Positions 54,778-64,000 of a stretch of DNA of 64,000 nt are shown here, in pieces. How positions within the stretch are numbered: the stretch's first letter is position 1; every line of letters starts with the position of its first letter. The notes beneath the pieces were generated by a model that saw nothing but the letters and a program-made list of their open reading frames with translations, searched no databases and was not told the origin of the DNA. The stretch covers positions 256,511 through 320,510 of the forward strand of contig NZ_SISF01000031.1 of NCBI RefSeq assembly GCF_004310285.1, written 5' to 3'. This DNA is from Agrobacterium cavarae. Its GTDB lineage: Bacteria; Pseudomonadota; Alphaproteobacteria; Rhizobiales; Rhizobiaceae. The position numbers and the translations under genes are program-made.

Positions 54778-57700
54778 TTACTTCTTCAGCTGCTCCTTGA
54801 GAGCAGCGAGCTTGGCGAAAGGCGAATCCGGATCCATCGGCTTTTCCTTGCGCGGTGGCTTGGCCTCGAAACGCTGCTGACCCTGCGGCTTGCCGCCGCG
54901 ATCATTGCGCTCCGGACGGTCCTTGCGCTCGCCACGATCGGGACGATCGCCACGGTTATTGTTGCCGCGTGCCTTGTTGTCAGGACGTCCGCCTTCTCGC
55001 TTGCGATCACCCTCACGGTTGCCGTCGCGATTGGCGTTCTGGCGATTGCCGGGACGACCTTCACCGCCTTCGCGACGCTCGCCTTCACCACGGTTGCCAG
55101 CATTGCGATTGCCCGGACGACGGTTGTCGCTGCGCTGGTTGTCGTTGCGGCCACCGGGGCGCCACAAGAGAACCGGCTTCGGCTCGGCATTTTCAGCCGC
55201 TGCCTCTTCAGGCTTTGCTTCTTGAGCCGTAGCTTCCTCGGACTTCGGCTCTTCAGCCTTCACCTCTGCTGGCGTTTCGGTCGCAGCTTCGGCAGACGCT
55301 TCCTGTTCGGATGCATCGGAAGCGTCGGCATCGTCACTTGTAGCCTCTTCGGCTGGTGCCGCTTCCGTCGCGCCTGCCTTCGCAGCATCACCGCTCTGGG
55401 CGGCGAGGAAGGTTGCTGCCTCCTCCGCGGAGACCTGGTCGGCGCGGTAGCCGAGACCCTTGAGGATCTCTTCCATGTCATCCAGCGTAGCACCCAGGAT
55501 CGACAGCATCGCCGTCGTGGTGGTGAAGCGACGACCGTCATAGGCGCCCTCAGGGCGCGGCTGCTGGCCTGGCTTCCACTGCAGCAGCGGACGGATGAGG
55601 TCGGCCAGACGCTCGAGAATATCGATGCGCACAGCGCGTTTGCCAAGGAAACGGAAGCCGGCAAGCTTGTAGAACATGCGCTCGAAACCGGGATCGGTGA
55701 CGACCGAGGTACGGCCGGCAGCCAGAACCGGGATGAGATCGCCATAGCCCGGCTTGCCGAGACCGTCATTCTTCAACGCCCAGAGCAGCGTCACGAGCTC
55801 GGCAGGCGCCGGCTTGAGAAGCGCTGGGAGAAAGACGTGGTAGGCGCCAAAGCGGATGCCGTAACGACGCATGGAGGCGCGCGCGTCCTGATCCAGCGTC
55901 TTGACCTCATCGGCCACATCGCGGCGGAACAGGATACCGAGATTTTCAACCAGCTGGAAGGCCAGACCCTTGGCGAGACCCTGCAGATCTTCGGCGCGAG
56001 AAATATCGTCGAGCGGCTTCAGAACCGTTGCGATCTGGTGATTGACGAAGCGCTCGATGCGGGCGAGCGCGTGGTCACGCGCATTGCCGCTCAATTGCTC
56101 GTCGGCCAGAAGGATGACACGCGGCTTCATGATGTTGTCACCGGCTGCCAGACGCGCCACGGGCTCACCGAGCCAGCGGACGAGACCGTCCGAGCTCATC
56201 GCCAAGTCGCCATTACCACTGGCATGGAGACGGGCGGCGCGCGCCTCATACTCCAATGCGAGCGCCTTTTGCGCTGCCGCCTGGACGGCCTTGGCATCTG
56301 GACCTTCGGTTCCCGAAACCGGGGTAAACCGGAATCCCGCCAATTGACCGATATGATGTCCTTCTACGAAGACATCACCATTCACACTGATTTCAGCTTC
56401 AAGCATCGCATTCTCTCTTAGGCGCCTCATGAGCACAGATGTCCTGCGATCAACAAAGCGTTTCGTCAACCTTTCATGTAGAGCATCGGACAATCGATCT
56501 TCGATTTCCCGTGTCTTTTCTTGCCAGTGTGTCGGATCGGCAAGCCATCCTGGGCGGTTGGATACATACGTCCATGTTCTGATCTGCGCAATCCTGGCGG
56601 AGAGCGTGTCGATTTCACCATCCGTCCGGTCGGCTCGGCGTACCTGTTCGGCCATGAAATTCTCGTTGACCGTACCGCGTTTGACGAGATCGAAATAGAG
56701 AGTAGAGATCAGATCGGCATGTTGTGCAGGCGCGATGCGGCGATAATCCGGCAAAGCGCAGGCTTCCCACAATCTTTCGACGCGCTCCGCAGTGGTCGTG
56801 ACGTCGATGATCTCCGGGTAGCGCCCGAGATATTCGAGTGCCTGCTGATCGATGGCAGGCAAGGCGCGCGACAGACCCTGCACCGTGGGTGCCGCATCGA
56901 GGCTTGCCTGGAGATTTCTGATGGACGAGAAATCGAAGTTCTTAGTGCGCCATTGCAGCACTTTGACCGGATCGAACTCGTGTGATTCGATCCTTTCCAC
57001 CAACTCGTCGTCCAGCGGATCGACGCGGCCTGTCACGCCAAAGGTACCATCACGCAGATGCCGTCCGGCACGACCGGCGATCTGGCCCATTTCAGCCGGA
57101 TTGAGATTGCGGAACTGATAGCCGTCGAACTTGCGATCCTGGGCGAATGCCACATGGTCGACATCGAGGTTCAGACCCATTCCGATGGCATCGGTCGCCA
57201 CCAGATATTCCACGTCGCCGTTCTGGTAGAGGCCAACCTGCGCGTTGCGGGTACGGGGCGACAGCGCACCGAGAACCACCGCAGCGCCACCACGCTGACG
57301 GCGTACCAGTTCGGCAATCGCGTAGACCTCATCGGCCGAGAAGGCGACGATCGCCGTGCGCTGGGGCAGGCGGGTGATCTTCTTCGATCCGGCATAGAAG
57401 AGTTGCGACAGGCGAGGGCGCTCCACCATGACGATGCCGGGCAGCAGCTTTTCGAGGATCGGCCGCATCGTGCCGGCACCCAGAAGCAGCGTTTCTTCCT
57501 TGCCGCGCAGATTCAGAATGCGGTCGGTGAAGATATGGCCGCGTTCCAGATCGCCCGCGAGCTGGACTTCGTCGATGGCGACAAAGGCGGCATTGGTTTC
57601 GCGCGGCATCGCCTCCACGGTGCAGACGGAATATTTGGCACGCGGTGGGGAAATCTTCTCTTCGCCGGTGATCAGCGCAACATTGTTGGCGCCCACCTTT

Positions 57701-57870
57701 TCCACCAGCCGCGTATAGACCTCGCGTGCCAGAAGGCGCAGCGGCAGGCCGATGACGCCACTTCCATGCGCCACCATTCTCTCGATGGCATAATGGGTCT
57801 TGCCGGTATTTGTCGGTCCAAGAACGGCCGTTACACCGCGGCCGCTCAAGATCATGGGGCGAAAATTCAA
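54778..57870 (-). CDS. SUV3-like ATP-dependent RNA helicase
   Basis: This 1030-residue superfamily 2 helicase resembles the mitochondrial degradosome helicase Suv3. Walker A is GPTNTGKT near residue 18, the Walker B-like motif is DEVQLAGD near 98, VATDAIGMGLNLDVDHV is motif V and QIAGRAGRH is motif VI; helical and Suv3-C-like regions follow to about 820. The last 200 residues are low complexity: an Ala/Glu-rich acidic block (about 825-900), then an Arg/Asn/Gly/Asp-rich block (about 903-1010), likely a disordered RNA-binding tail. The frame starts at TTG 57870 with CGGA upstream; ATG 57855 is an alternative. Confidence 0.88.
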   Translation of the reverse strand: MNFRPMILSGRGVTAVLGPTNTGKTHYAIERMVAHGSGVIGLPLRLLAREVYTRLVEKVGANNVALITGEEKISPPRAKYSVCTVEAMPRETNAAFVAIDEVQLAGDLERGHIFTDRILNLRGKEETLLLGAGTMRPILEKLLPGIVMVERPRLSQLFYAGSKKITRLPQRTAIVAFSADEVYAIAELVRRQRGGAAVVLGALSPRTRNAQVGLYQNGDVEYLVATDAIGMGLNLDVDHVAFAQDRKFDGYQFRNLNPAEMGQIAGRAGRHLRDGTFGVTGRVDPLDDELVERIESHEFDPVKVLQWRTKNFDFSSIRNLQASLDAAPTVQGLSRALPAIDQQALEYLGRYPEIIDVTTTAERVERLWEACALPDYRRIAPAQHADLISTLYFDLVKRGTVNENFMAEQVRRADRTDGEIDTLSARIAQIRTWTYVSNRPGWLADPTHWQEKTREIEDRLSDALHERLTKRFVDRRTSVLMRRLRENAMLEAEISVNGDVFVEGHHIGQLAGFRFTPVSGTEGPDAKAVQAAAQKALALEYEARAARLHASGNGDLAMSSDGLVRWLGEPVARLAAGDNIMKPRVILLADEQLSGNARDHALARIERFVNHQIATVLKPLDDISRAEDLQGLAKGLAFQLVENLGILFRRDVADEVKTLDQDARASMRRYGIRFGAYHVFLPALLKPAPAELVTLLWALKNDGLGKPGYGDLIPVLAAGRTSVVTDPGFERMFYKLAGFRFLGKRAVRIDILERLADLIRPLLQWKPGQQPRPEGAYDGRRFTTTTAMLSILGATLDDMEEILKGLGYRADQVSAEEAATFLAAQSGDAAKAGATEAAPAEEATSDDADASDASEQEASAEAATETPAEVKAEEPKSEEATAQEAKPEEAAAENAEPKPVLLWRPGGRNDNQRSDNRRPGNRNAGNRGEGERREGGEGRPGNRQNANRDGNREGDRKREGGRPDNKARGNNNRGDRPDRGERKDRPERNDRGGKPQGQQRFEAKPPRKEKPMDPDSPFAKLAALKEQLKK

Positions 57871-58207
57871 CGTACTATCCGCGAAAACGACGATGCTGCT
57901 ACTCTTCGGACACGGCGTGAGGGCGCCCGCATTTCAGTCTTCCCACACATGGCAATCGGCAAGGCCAAACGCAAGGACGAAAGCAGTTATCATCGGCGTC
58001 GCCCTTGAATTGACCGCTAATTTGGCACGCCAAAACCGCTTTTTGCTAAGAAACGCCAAAGGCGCAAGATTCGGAACAGGTTGAGAACGAATCAGAGACG
58101 AATCGCTGACTCTGCCAGATTCAGTCTTTGTTCACGGCAAGATGTGGCTTCCGCTTTACCGAAAGCCACCAGATGCTGAATCAGATGATGCTAAAAGACG
58201 ATGCCGG
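57871..58207. other. 337-bp gene-free region between two minus-strand genes
   Basis: It should contain the helicase promoter. A weak hairpin, GTGGCTT (58144-58150) with AAGCCAC (58163-58169), lies just beyond the hydroxylase stop on the minus strand but has no U tract. I see no gene or RNA. Confidence 0.35.
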
Positions 58208-59422
58208 CTACAAAGGTTGTCCCGCCAGCAATCTCGGTCCATTGCGGTCCGCCGTTCCGGCGGCCTGGCCGATGAAGTAGGACTTTAATGCGGGAATCCG
58301 ATCAACGAGGCCCAGCCCGAAATCGCGCGCAACGCGGATCGGCCCGACATCATTGGAGAAAAGACGGTTCAACACGTCAGTGGTGACACCCATGCGCACC
58401 GTGTCGAAGCGGCGCCAGGACTGGTAGCGCTCCAGCACGTTGAGTGAGCCGATATCAAGCCCGATGCGATCGGCCTCGACAACGGTCTCGGCCAGTGCCG
58501 CAACATCCTTGAAGCCAAGATTGAGGCCCTGTCCCGAGATGGGGTGAATGCCGTGGGCGGCGTCGCCGGCAAGGGCGATGCGTGGCGCGACAAAAGCGCG
58601 GGCAAGCGTGAGGCCAAGCGGGAAGGCTCGGCGCGGACCGACGGGGCGAATGGGCCCGAGTTTGTGACCGAAGCGACGCTCGAGCTCTTCTTCGAAGATA
58701 AGATCGTCGGACGCGACGAGGCTGTCGGCATCTGCCGTGCGCTCCGTCCACACGAGTGACGAGCGGTTGCCCTTGAGTGGCAGGATGGCAAAGGGACCGG
58801 AAGGCAGAAAATGTTCTTCCGCGCAGCCATTGTGCGGCCGCTCGTGCTCCACAGTCGTGACGATGCCCGACTGATCGTAAGCCCAATGAACAGTCTTGAT
58901 GCCGGCCATGTCGCGCAGCGCCGATTTCACGCCATCGCAGGCGACCAGCAGACGCGTTTCCAGCGAGGAGCCGTCGGAGAGCGAAATCTGATTGCTTTGC
59001 GGACCGGCGGAAAAACCGGTGACGCTGAGCCCATGGCGGATCTCGATGCCGAGCCGCTCGCACACTCCCCGCAAAGCACCGACCATGGCGACATTCGGGA
59101 CCATATGCGCAAAGGGCTGGCCTTCCGCCACGTCGCCGTCGAAGGTGAGGAAGACCGGGCGAACAGGATCGGCCGTGCGCGAATCCGTCACGATCATCTT
59201 GTTGATCGGCTGGGCTTCCGGCTCCAGCTCCTGCCAGATGCCGAAGACATCCAGCATGCGGCTTGCGGCGGCGATGATCGCGGAGGCTCGGACGTCCTTC
59301 TTCCAGACGTCTTCCGGTGCGGCTTCGATGACCTGCACGCCAAGATGCGGCGCTGCCTGCTTGATGGCGACGGCAACGCTTAAGCCCACATATCCGCCCC
59401 CGGCAATCACGACATCAAGCAT
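58208..59422 (-). CDS. UbiH/UbiF/COQ6-family FAD monooxygenase
   Basis: This 404-residue flavoprotein hydroxylase is of the ubiquinone-biosynthesis group. The FAD-binding motif is VIAGGGYVGLSVA at the N terminus, the DG motif is VACDGVKSALRDMAG, and the GD motif is LAGDAAHGIHPISGQGLNLG, the last being the ubiquinone hydroxylase signature. It probably adds a ring hydroxyl during ubiquinone synthesis, but the position (C1, C5 or C6) cannot be told by eye. ATG 59422 has GGAG nine bases upstream and is preferred over the open frame to 59479. It is divergent from tesB. Confidence 0.88.
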   Translation of the reverse strand: MLDVVIAGGGYVGLSVAVAIKQAAPHLGVQVIEAAPEDVWKKDVRASAIIAAASRMLDVFGIWQELEPEAQPINKMIVTDSRTADPVRPVFLTFDGDVAEGQPFAHMVPNVAMVGALRGVCERLGIEIRHGLSVTGFSAGPQSNQISLSDGSSLETRLLVACDGVKSALRDMAGIKTVHWAYDQSGIVTTVEHERPHNGCAEEHFLPSGPFAILPLKGNRSSLVWTERTADADSLVASDDLIFEEELERRFGHKLGPIRPVGPRRAFPLGLTLARAFVAPRIALAGDAAHGIHPISGQGLNLGFKDVAALAETVVEADRIGLDIGSLNVLERYQSWRRFDTVRMGVTTDVLNRLFSNDVGPIRVARDFGLGLVDRIPALKSYFIGQAAGTADRNGPRLLAGQPL

Positions 59423-59514
59423 TGCGTCTTCTCCTGCGCCTTGCGTTCTTGTGCATATTCTTCTGCCATTATAGACCATCCCATCACGTCTTCATACAGC
59501 CGGAGCATGCCGAA

Positions 59515-60399
59515 ATGTCGCATCCTTCTCATTCATCAAGCCCGATGGAAAATCTTCTCGCCACGCTTGATCTTGAAAAGCTTGAAGAAAATCTCTTCCG
59601 CGGCACCAGCCCACAGGTTGGATGGCAGCGCGTCTTCGGTGGTCAGGTCATCGCGCAGGCACTGATGGCGGCACAGCGAACGGTGGATGCGGACCGTTTT
59701 ATCCACTCGCTCCACGCCTATTTCATGCGGCCGGGCGATCCCCTCGTGCCGATCATCTATCAGGTCGATCGCATTCGCGACGGTGCAAGCTTCGCCACCC
59801 GGCGCATTGTTGCCATCCAGCACGGTCATGCGATCTTTGCCATGTCGGCATCGTTCCAGATCGAGGAGGGCGGCTTTGATCACCAGAGCCCGATCCCGAA
59901 CGTGCCGCAGCCGGAAAGCCTGATGAGCGAGGCGCAGTTGCAGGAGGCGTTTCTTGCCAATGCGCCACCTGCGATCCGCAAATACTGGGAGAACAAGCGG
60001 CCGATCGAAATCCGCCCCGTCTCGCTCACGCATTATATCTCGCGCGAAAAGCTGGAACCGAAGCAGGATATCTGGGTGCGCGCCGTCGGTGCCGTGCCGG
60101 ATGACAGGCACTATCAGGCAGCGGTTCTCGCCTATCTTTCCGACATGACGCTGCTCGATACATCACTCTATGCCCACGGAACGACCATCTTCGATCCGAC
60201 CATCCAGGTGGCGAGCCTCGATCACGCCATGTGGTTTCATCGCCCGTGCAAGTTGGAAGACTGGCTGCTCTACACGCAGGACAGCCCCAGTGCGTCCGGT
60301 GCCCGCGGATTGACCAGAGGCAACCTCTTTACCCGCGATGGCGTGCTTATCGCCTCGATGGCGCAAGAGGGCCTGATTCGCAAACGGGCAAATGACTAA
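59515..60399 (+). CDS. tesB: Acyl-CoA thioesterase II TesB
   Basis: TesB hydrolyses medium- and long-chain acyl-CoA. The 294-residue double-hotdog protein has ENLFRGTSPQVGWQRVFGGQ near the N terminus, HSLHAYFMRPGDP, and the C-terminal SLDHAMWFHRPCKLEDWLLY and GARGLTRG segments. I start it at ATG 59515, which has GGAG nine bases upstream and gives the family N terminus. It is followed by an A/T-rich inverted repeat at about 60400-60420 that might act as a weak terminator. Confidence 0.94.
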   Translation: MSHPSHSSSPMENLLATLDLEKLEENLFRGTSPQVGWQRVFGGQVIAQALMAAQRTVDADRFIHSLHAYFMRPGDPLVPIIYQVDRIRDGASFATRRIVAIQHGHAIFAMSASFQIEEGGFDHQSPIPNVPQPESLMSEAQLQEAFLANAPPAIRKYWENKRPIEIRPVSLTHYISREKLEPKQDIWVRAVGAVPDDRHYQAAVLAYLSDMTLLDTSLYAHGTTIFDPTIQVASLDHAMWFHRPCKLEDWLLYTQDSPSASGARGLTRGNLFTRDGVLIASMAQEGLIRKRAND

Positions 60400-60522
60400 A
60401 AAACGATCATTTTTTAAAAATCGCCTATAAATTGCTCGCCTAAAGCGCGAACAATTGCCCGTTTTGCCGCCTTATCTTTTATAGTCGTTACTTTTCAATA
60501 ACTTATTCCTTGCCTGCCGAAA

Positions 60523-60539
60523 CTGGCACGCCCTTTGAA
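60523..60539 (+). promoter_or_regulatory. sigma-54-type promoter of glnK-amtB
   Basis: CTGGCACGCCCTTTGAA fits the -24/-12 consensus TGGCACG-N4-TTGC, with the final C replaced by A, and lies about 85 bp upstream of glnK. A nitrogen-regulated RpoN promoter is expected for this gene pair. I could not identify clear NtrC sites upstream. Confidence 0.65.
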
Positions 60540-60565
60540 TATAGAGTGTCAGTCGCTGTTACTGA

Positions 60566-60964
<399 letters not shown>

Positions 60965-60992
60965 GCTCGGCTGACAGGGGAGTCCTCAGATT

Positions 60993-62351
60993 ATGAACTT
61001 CAAGAAAATTTCCACACTCAGCGCCTTGGGCGCCGGTGCGGCAGCCCTCCTGGCGCCGGTCATATCCTTTGCGCAGGACGCTGCTGCCCCCGCAGCAGCA
61101 GCAGCCGTTGCCGCCGTTCCGGACAAGGGCGACACCGCCTTCATGTTCCTGTCCACCATCCTGGTCCTCTTCATGGCCGTTCCGGGTCTTGGCCTGTTCT
61201 ACGGCGGTCTCGTTCGCGCCAAGAACATGCTGTCGGTTCTGATGCAGTGCACGGTCATTGCCGCCACCGTCATGATTGCCTGGGTCGTCTACGGTTACTC
61301 CTTCGCCTTCGGTGGTTCTGAAAGCCCGTTCTTCGGCGGTTTCGCCAAGCTCTTCCTCGCGGGTGTGACCAAGGACACGACCGCTGCGACCTTCTCGCAG
61401 GGCGTCGTCATTCCGGAATATATCTTCGTGATGTTCCAGATGACCTTCGCGGCCATCACGCCGGCACTGATCATCGGCGCCTTCGCGGAACGCATCAAGT
61501 TCTCGGCTTCGGTTCTCTTCTGCCTGCTTTGGGTTACCTTCGTCTACTTCCCGATTGCCCACATGGTCTGGGATGCCAAGGGTTACCTCTTCGGTCTCGG
61601 CGCCCTTGACTTCGCTGGCGGCACGGTCGTTCACATCAATGCCGGTGTCGCCGGTCTTATTGGTGCGATCATGGTCGGCAAGCGTACGGGCTACGGCAAG
61701 GACATGATGGCTCCGCACTCCATGACGCTGACCTATGTCGGCGCTGCCATGCTGTGGGTCGGCTGGTTCGGCTTCAACGCCGGTTCCAACCTGGAAGCCT
61801 CCGGTGGTGCAATGCTTGCAACCGTCAACACCTTCATCGCCACCGCTGCCGCCATTCTCTCCTGGTGCGTGGTTGAAAGCTTCACGCGTGGCAAGGCTTC
61901 CATGCTGGGTGCTGCTTCGGGCATGATCGCTGGTCTCGTTGCCATCACGCCTGCTGCTGGTATCGTCGGCCCGATGGGCGCGATCGTCATGGGTGTGATC
62001 GTTTCGCCGCTCTGCTACTTCTTCGTCTCCGTGGTGAAGAACAAGTTCGGTTACGACGACACCGCGGACGTCTTCGGCGTTCACGGCATTGGCGGCATGT
62101 TCGGCGCTCTGGCGACCGGCATCTTCGCAAGCGCCTCGCTTGGCGGCGTCGGCTATGCCGGCGAGCAGACCATGGGTGGTCAGTTGATGGTTCAGATTCA
62201 GGCCGTCGTCATCACCATCCTGTGGACGGGTATCGGCTCTGCGATCCTCTACAAGATCGTCGACATCATCGTCGGTCTGCGTGTGCCGGTCGAAGCCGAA
62301 CGCGAAGGTCTCGACCTCGCATCTCACGGCGAAGCTGCCTACCACAACTAA
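60993..62351 (+). CDS. amtB: Ammonium transporter AmtB
   Basis: This 452-residue Amt/Mep/Rh-family ammonium channel has a probable signal peptide (cleavage after SFAQ), an Ala-rich spacer, and 11 hydrophobic helices. Signatures include MAVPGLGLFYGGLVRAKNML, FAGGTVVHINAG with the first pore histidine, and FGVHGIGGMFG with the second. It is co-transcribed with glnK and ends at a strong terminator. Confidence 0.96.
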   Translation: MNFKKISTLSALGAGAAALLAPVISFAQDAAAPAAAAAVAAVPDKGDTAFMFLSTILVLFMAVPGLGLFYGGLVRAKNMLSVLMQCTVIAATVMIAWVVYGYSFAFGGSESPFFGGFAKLFLAGVTKDTTAATFSQGVVIPEYIFVMFQMTFAAITPALIIGAFAERIKFSASVLFCLLWVTFVYFPIAHMVWDAKGYLFGLGALDFAGGTVVHINAGVAGLIGAIMVGKRTGYGKDMMAPHSMTLTYVGAAMLWVGWFGFNAGSNLEASGGAMLATVNTFIATAAAILSWCVVESFTRGKASMLGAASGMIAGLVAITPAAGIVGPMGAIVMGVIVSPLCYFFVSVVKNKFGYDDTADVFGVHGIGGMFGALATGIFASASLGGVGYAGEQTMGGQLMVQIQAVVITILWTGIGSAILYKIVDIIVGLRVPVEAEREGLDLASHGEAAYHN

Positions 62352-62390
62352 GATCGGTCGGTGCCGTTTACGCACTCGAACCTCATCATC

Positions 62391-62427
62391 GAAGCCCGGC
62401 GATCGTCTCGCCGGGCTTCTTTGTTTT
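62391..62427 (+). terminator. strong intrinsic terminator after amtB
   Basis: GAAGCCCGGCGA (62391-62402) pairs perfectly with TCGCCGGGCTTC (62408-62419) around a five-base loop, followed by TTTGTTTT. Confidence 0.9.
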
Positions 62428-62463
62428 CGGTGGGCCAGGCTTGGTAAACGAGTTTTTCCGTGG

Positions 62464-62478
62464 TTAATGCCACATTAA
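62464..62478. promoter_or_regulatory. CtrA-type binding box upstream of ftsK
   Basis: TTAATGCCACATTAA is an exact TTAA-N7-TTAA CtrA recognition pattern, embedded in the palindrome GGTTAATGCCACATTAACC, 80 bp before the ftsK ATG. CtrA is the alphaproteobacterial cell-cycle master regulator, and ftsK is a cell-division gene, so control is plausible. Confidence 0.55.
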
Positions 62479-62558
62479 CCACCATGTCGCTATTTTGCCC
62501 TGTCATCCCTGCTTCGGTCACGAAGCTCCGGAAAAACTAAGGACGACAGGTTCAACAT

Positions 62559-64000
62559 ATGGGCAGAGTGAATTCTCCGACATTCGAGGGCCGCGACAAT
62601 CGCTTCGTGCTGACGGCATTCGTCGTGCGACAGATCATGGCGCTGTGTGGTTTTGCCGTTCTGGCAGCGTTGGCGCTGGGCGTGACCGCACTGGCGACCT
62701 GGAACGTGGCCGATCCAAGTCTCTCCTACGCGACCTCCAACGAGCCTACCAATCTGCTCGGGCATAGCGGCGCGATCTTCGCCGATATCATGATGCAGTT
62801 TCTCGGGCTGTCGTCGCTGATTGCCATGTTGCCCATCCTGTCCTGGGCCTTCGTCTTGATTTCCGGCCGCAAACTAACCCGCATGCCGACCCGCCTGATG
62901 GCCTGGATTGGTGGCGCCTTCATTGCCTCTGCCTCGCTTGGATGTTTCCCGGCACCGCAGACTTGGCCGCTGCCCAACGGCATTGGCGGCGTGATCGGCG
63001 ACATGATCCTGCGCTTTCCCGCGCTCTTCCTCGGCGCCTATCCGACCGGGACTGCTGCGACCGTTCTGGGCGCAATCCTGGCTGTGCCTGCGGCCTGGCT
63101 GATGCTGGTCGCTTCAGGTCTTCTCGGCGCATTCGACCAGGATGCGGAGGAGCCCTTCGCGCCACAGGCTGCCGTCAACAGCAAGGCCCGCAAGGTTCAG
63201 GAGATCGAAGAGGATGATGAGGATGACGGCGAGGGATTCCTTGCCAACTTCCTCGCTTTCGGCGCGCTGACCCATTACTGGTACACGACCCAGGCCCGGC
63301 TTCGGCGTATCTTCGGTTTGAAGCCCAAGTCGCTCGCCAATGAGTTCGAGCAGCCCTACGACTTCAACGATTACGAATTTGGCACACTGAACGAGCCGTC
63401 ACGACTGAAGACTGCGATCAACCGTCTGGAAAGGGCAGAGCCTTCCTTCGAGGAACGGGCAGAAGCGCGTGCACGCAGGCAGGCACCTTCCGTCAACGAC
63501 GATCTCGACGAGCCGCCATTCGATGACGAGGACAGCTTGCCCGATGGTGTTCTCTCCGGCGACGCCCCCTTTGCTCCACGCCCGGCACCAGGAAGCCCGA
63601 CGCGTATTACCGCACCACCGTCGCGGCCGAAGCCGAGCGAGCGGGTTGCACGCGAAGCGCAAACCTCGTTCATTTCGCCAGATGGTTTCCAGGTCCCGTC
63701 GATCCATCTGCTGGCCGAGCCCAAGAATGTCGTCAAGGACAACACGCTGAACGCGGACGTTCTGGAGCAGAATGCCCGGCGGCTTGAGGGCGTGCTGGAA
63801 GACTTCGGCGTCAAGGGCGAGATCATCCATGTGCGTCCTGGCCCCGTCGTGACGCTTTATGAACTTGAACCGGCGCCCGGCATCAAGTCGTCGCGCGTTA
63901 TCGGTCTGGCGGACGATATCGCCCGCTCGATGAGCGCGATTGCCGCGCGCGTCGCCGTCGTTCCTGGCCGCAATGCCATCGGTATCGAGCTTCCCAACCG
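62559..64000 (+). CDS. ftsK: DNA translocase FtsK, N-terminal part
   Basis: This is the 5' part (about 480 codons) of ftsK; the gene runs off the window. FtsK anchors at the septum and pumps chromosome DNA during division. From ATG 62559 the protein has an N-terminal four-helix membrane domain (helices near residues 25-48, 73-100, 108-125 and 150-192), an acidic patch EEDDEDDGEG near 215, a Pro/Glu-rich linker to about 375, and the start of the motor domain (NVVKDNTLNADVLEQNARRL, VRPGPVVTLYELEPAPGIKS). The Walker motifs lie beyond the end. An upstream CtrA-type box suggests cell-cycle control. Confidence 0.95.
   Translation, partial: MGRVNSPTFEGRDNRFVLTAFVVRQIMALCGFAVLAALALGVTALATWNVADPSLSYATSNEPTNLLGHSGAIFADIMMQFLGLSSLIAMLPILSWAFVLISGRKLTRMPTRLMAWIGGAFIASASLGCFPAPQTWPLPNGIGGVIGDMILRFPALFLGAYPTGTAATVLGAILAVPAAWLMLVASGLLGAFDQDAEEPFAPQAAVNSKARKVQEIEEDDEDDGEGFLANFLAFGALTHYWYTTQARLRRIFGLKPKSLANEFEQPYDFNDYEFGTLNEPSRLKTAINRLERAEPSFEERAEARARRQAPSVNDDLDEPPFDDEDSLPDGVLSGDAPFAPRPAPGSPTRITAPPSRPKPSERVAREAQTSFISPDGFQVPSIHLLAEPKNVVKDNTLNADVLEQNARRLEGVLEDFGVKGEIIHVRPGPVVTLYELEPAPGIKSSRVIGLADDIARSMSAIAARVAVVPGRNAIGIELPN

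Overview
The window is a gene-dense stretch of about 60% GC chromosome from an alphaproteobacterium of the Rhizobiaceae, most like Agrobacterium or Rhizobium. The evidence is the mnmE-mnmG-rsmG-parA-parB block with parS sites, a full-length cyclic beta-1,2-glucan synthase (NdvB/ChvB), the aerobic cob operons with the P. denitrificans-type gene set, the 7Fe ferredoxin FdxA, the SUV3-like helicase and Rhizobiaceae-type extragenic palindromes. I assign the family from remembered protein and gene-order similarity, not from a search. I see no tRNA, rRNA, CRISPR array, prophage or insertion sequence.

Layout. Positions 1-4.8 kb hold the chromosome-partition neighbourhood: the mnmE 3' end, an mnmG-rsmG reading frame with no stop between the two genes, parA and parB. 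A perfect 16-bp parS lies inside the first codons of rsmG and a 15/16 site lies at the mnmE stop. From 5.2 to 11.7 kb are housekeeping genes: a DUF1674 SDH assembly factor, htpX, rsmB, a heparinase II/III-family protein and purH. From 11.7 to 22.2 kb is a sugar-acid cluster: a GntR regulator with a UxaA-family dehydratase on the minus strand, facing a ribose-type ABC transporter, an aldo/keto reductase, a lactonase, a zinc dehydrogenase and an L-fuconate dehydratase. Together these suggest uptake and oxidative, non-phosphorylated breakdown of L-fucose or a stereochemical relative. From 22.2 to 38.3 kb is a cobalamin cluster. A cobalamin riboswitch precedes a plus-strand operon (DUF1636, cobW, N, G, H, I, J, L, E, M), while cobO-cobQ and cobC run the other way. 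cobD and cobK are each wedged antisense into an otherwise co-oriented run.

From 38.3 to 48.5 kb are an M20 amidohydrolase and the 8.5-kb ndvB. From 48.6 to 57.9 kb are yggS, leuS-lptE-holA, fdxA, an S4-domain protein and the helicase. From 58.2 kb to the end are a UbiH-family hydroxylase, tesB, glnK-amtB behind a sigma-54-like promoter, and the 5' part of ftsK behind a CtrA-type box.

The points most worth a second look are the fused mnmG-rsmG frame, the parS sites, the mirrored cobD and cobK nests with shared CATG start codons, the two-dehydratase sugar cluster, a possible inversion between parB and holA, and the CtrA-like box before ftsK.
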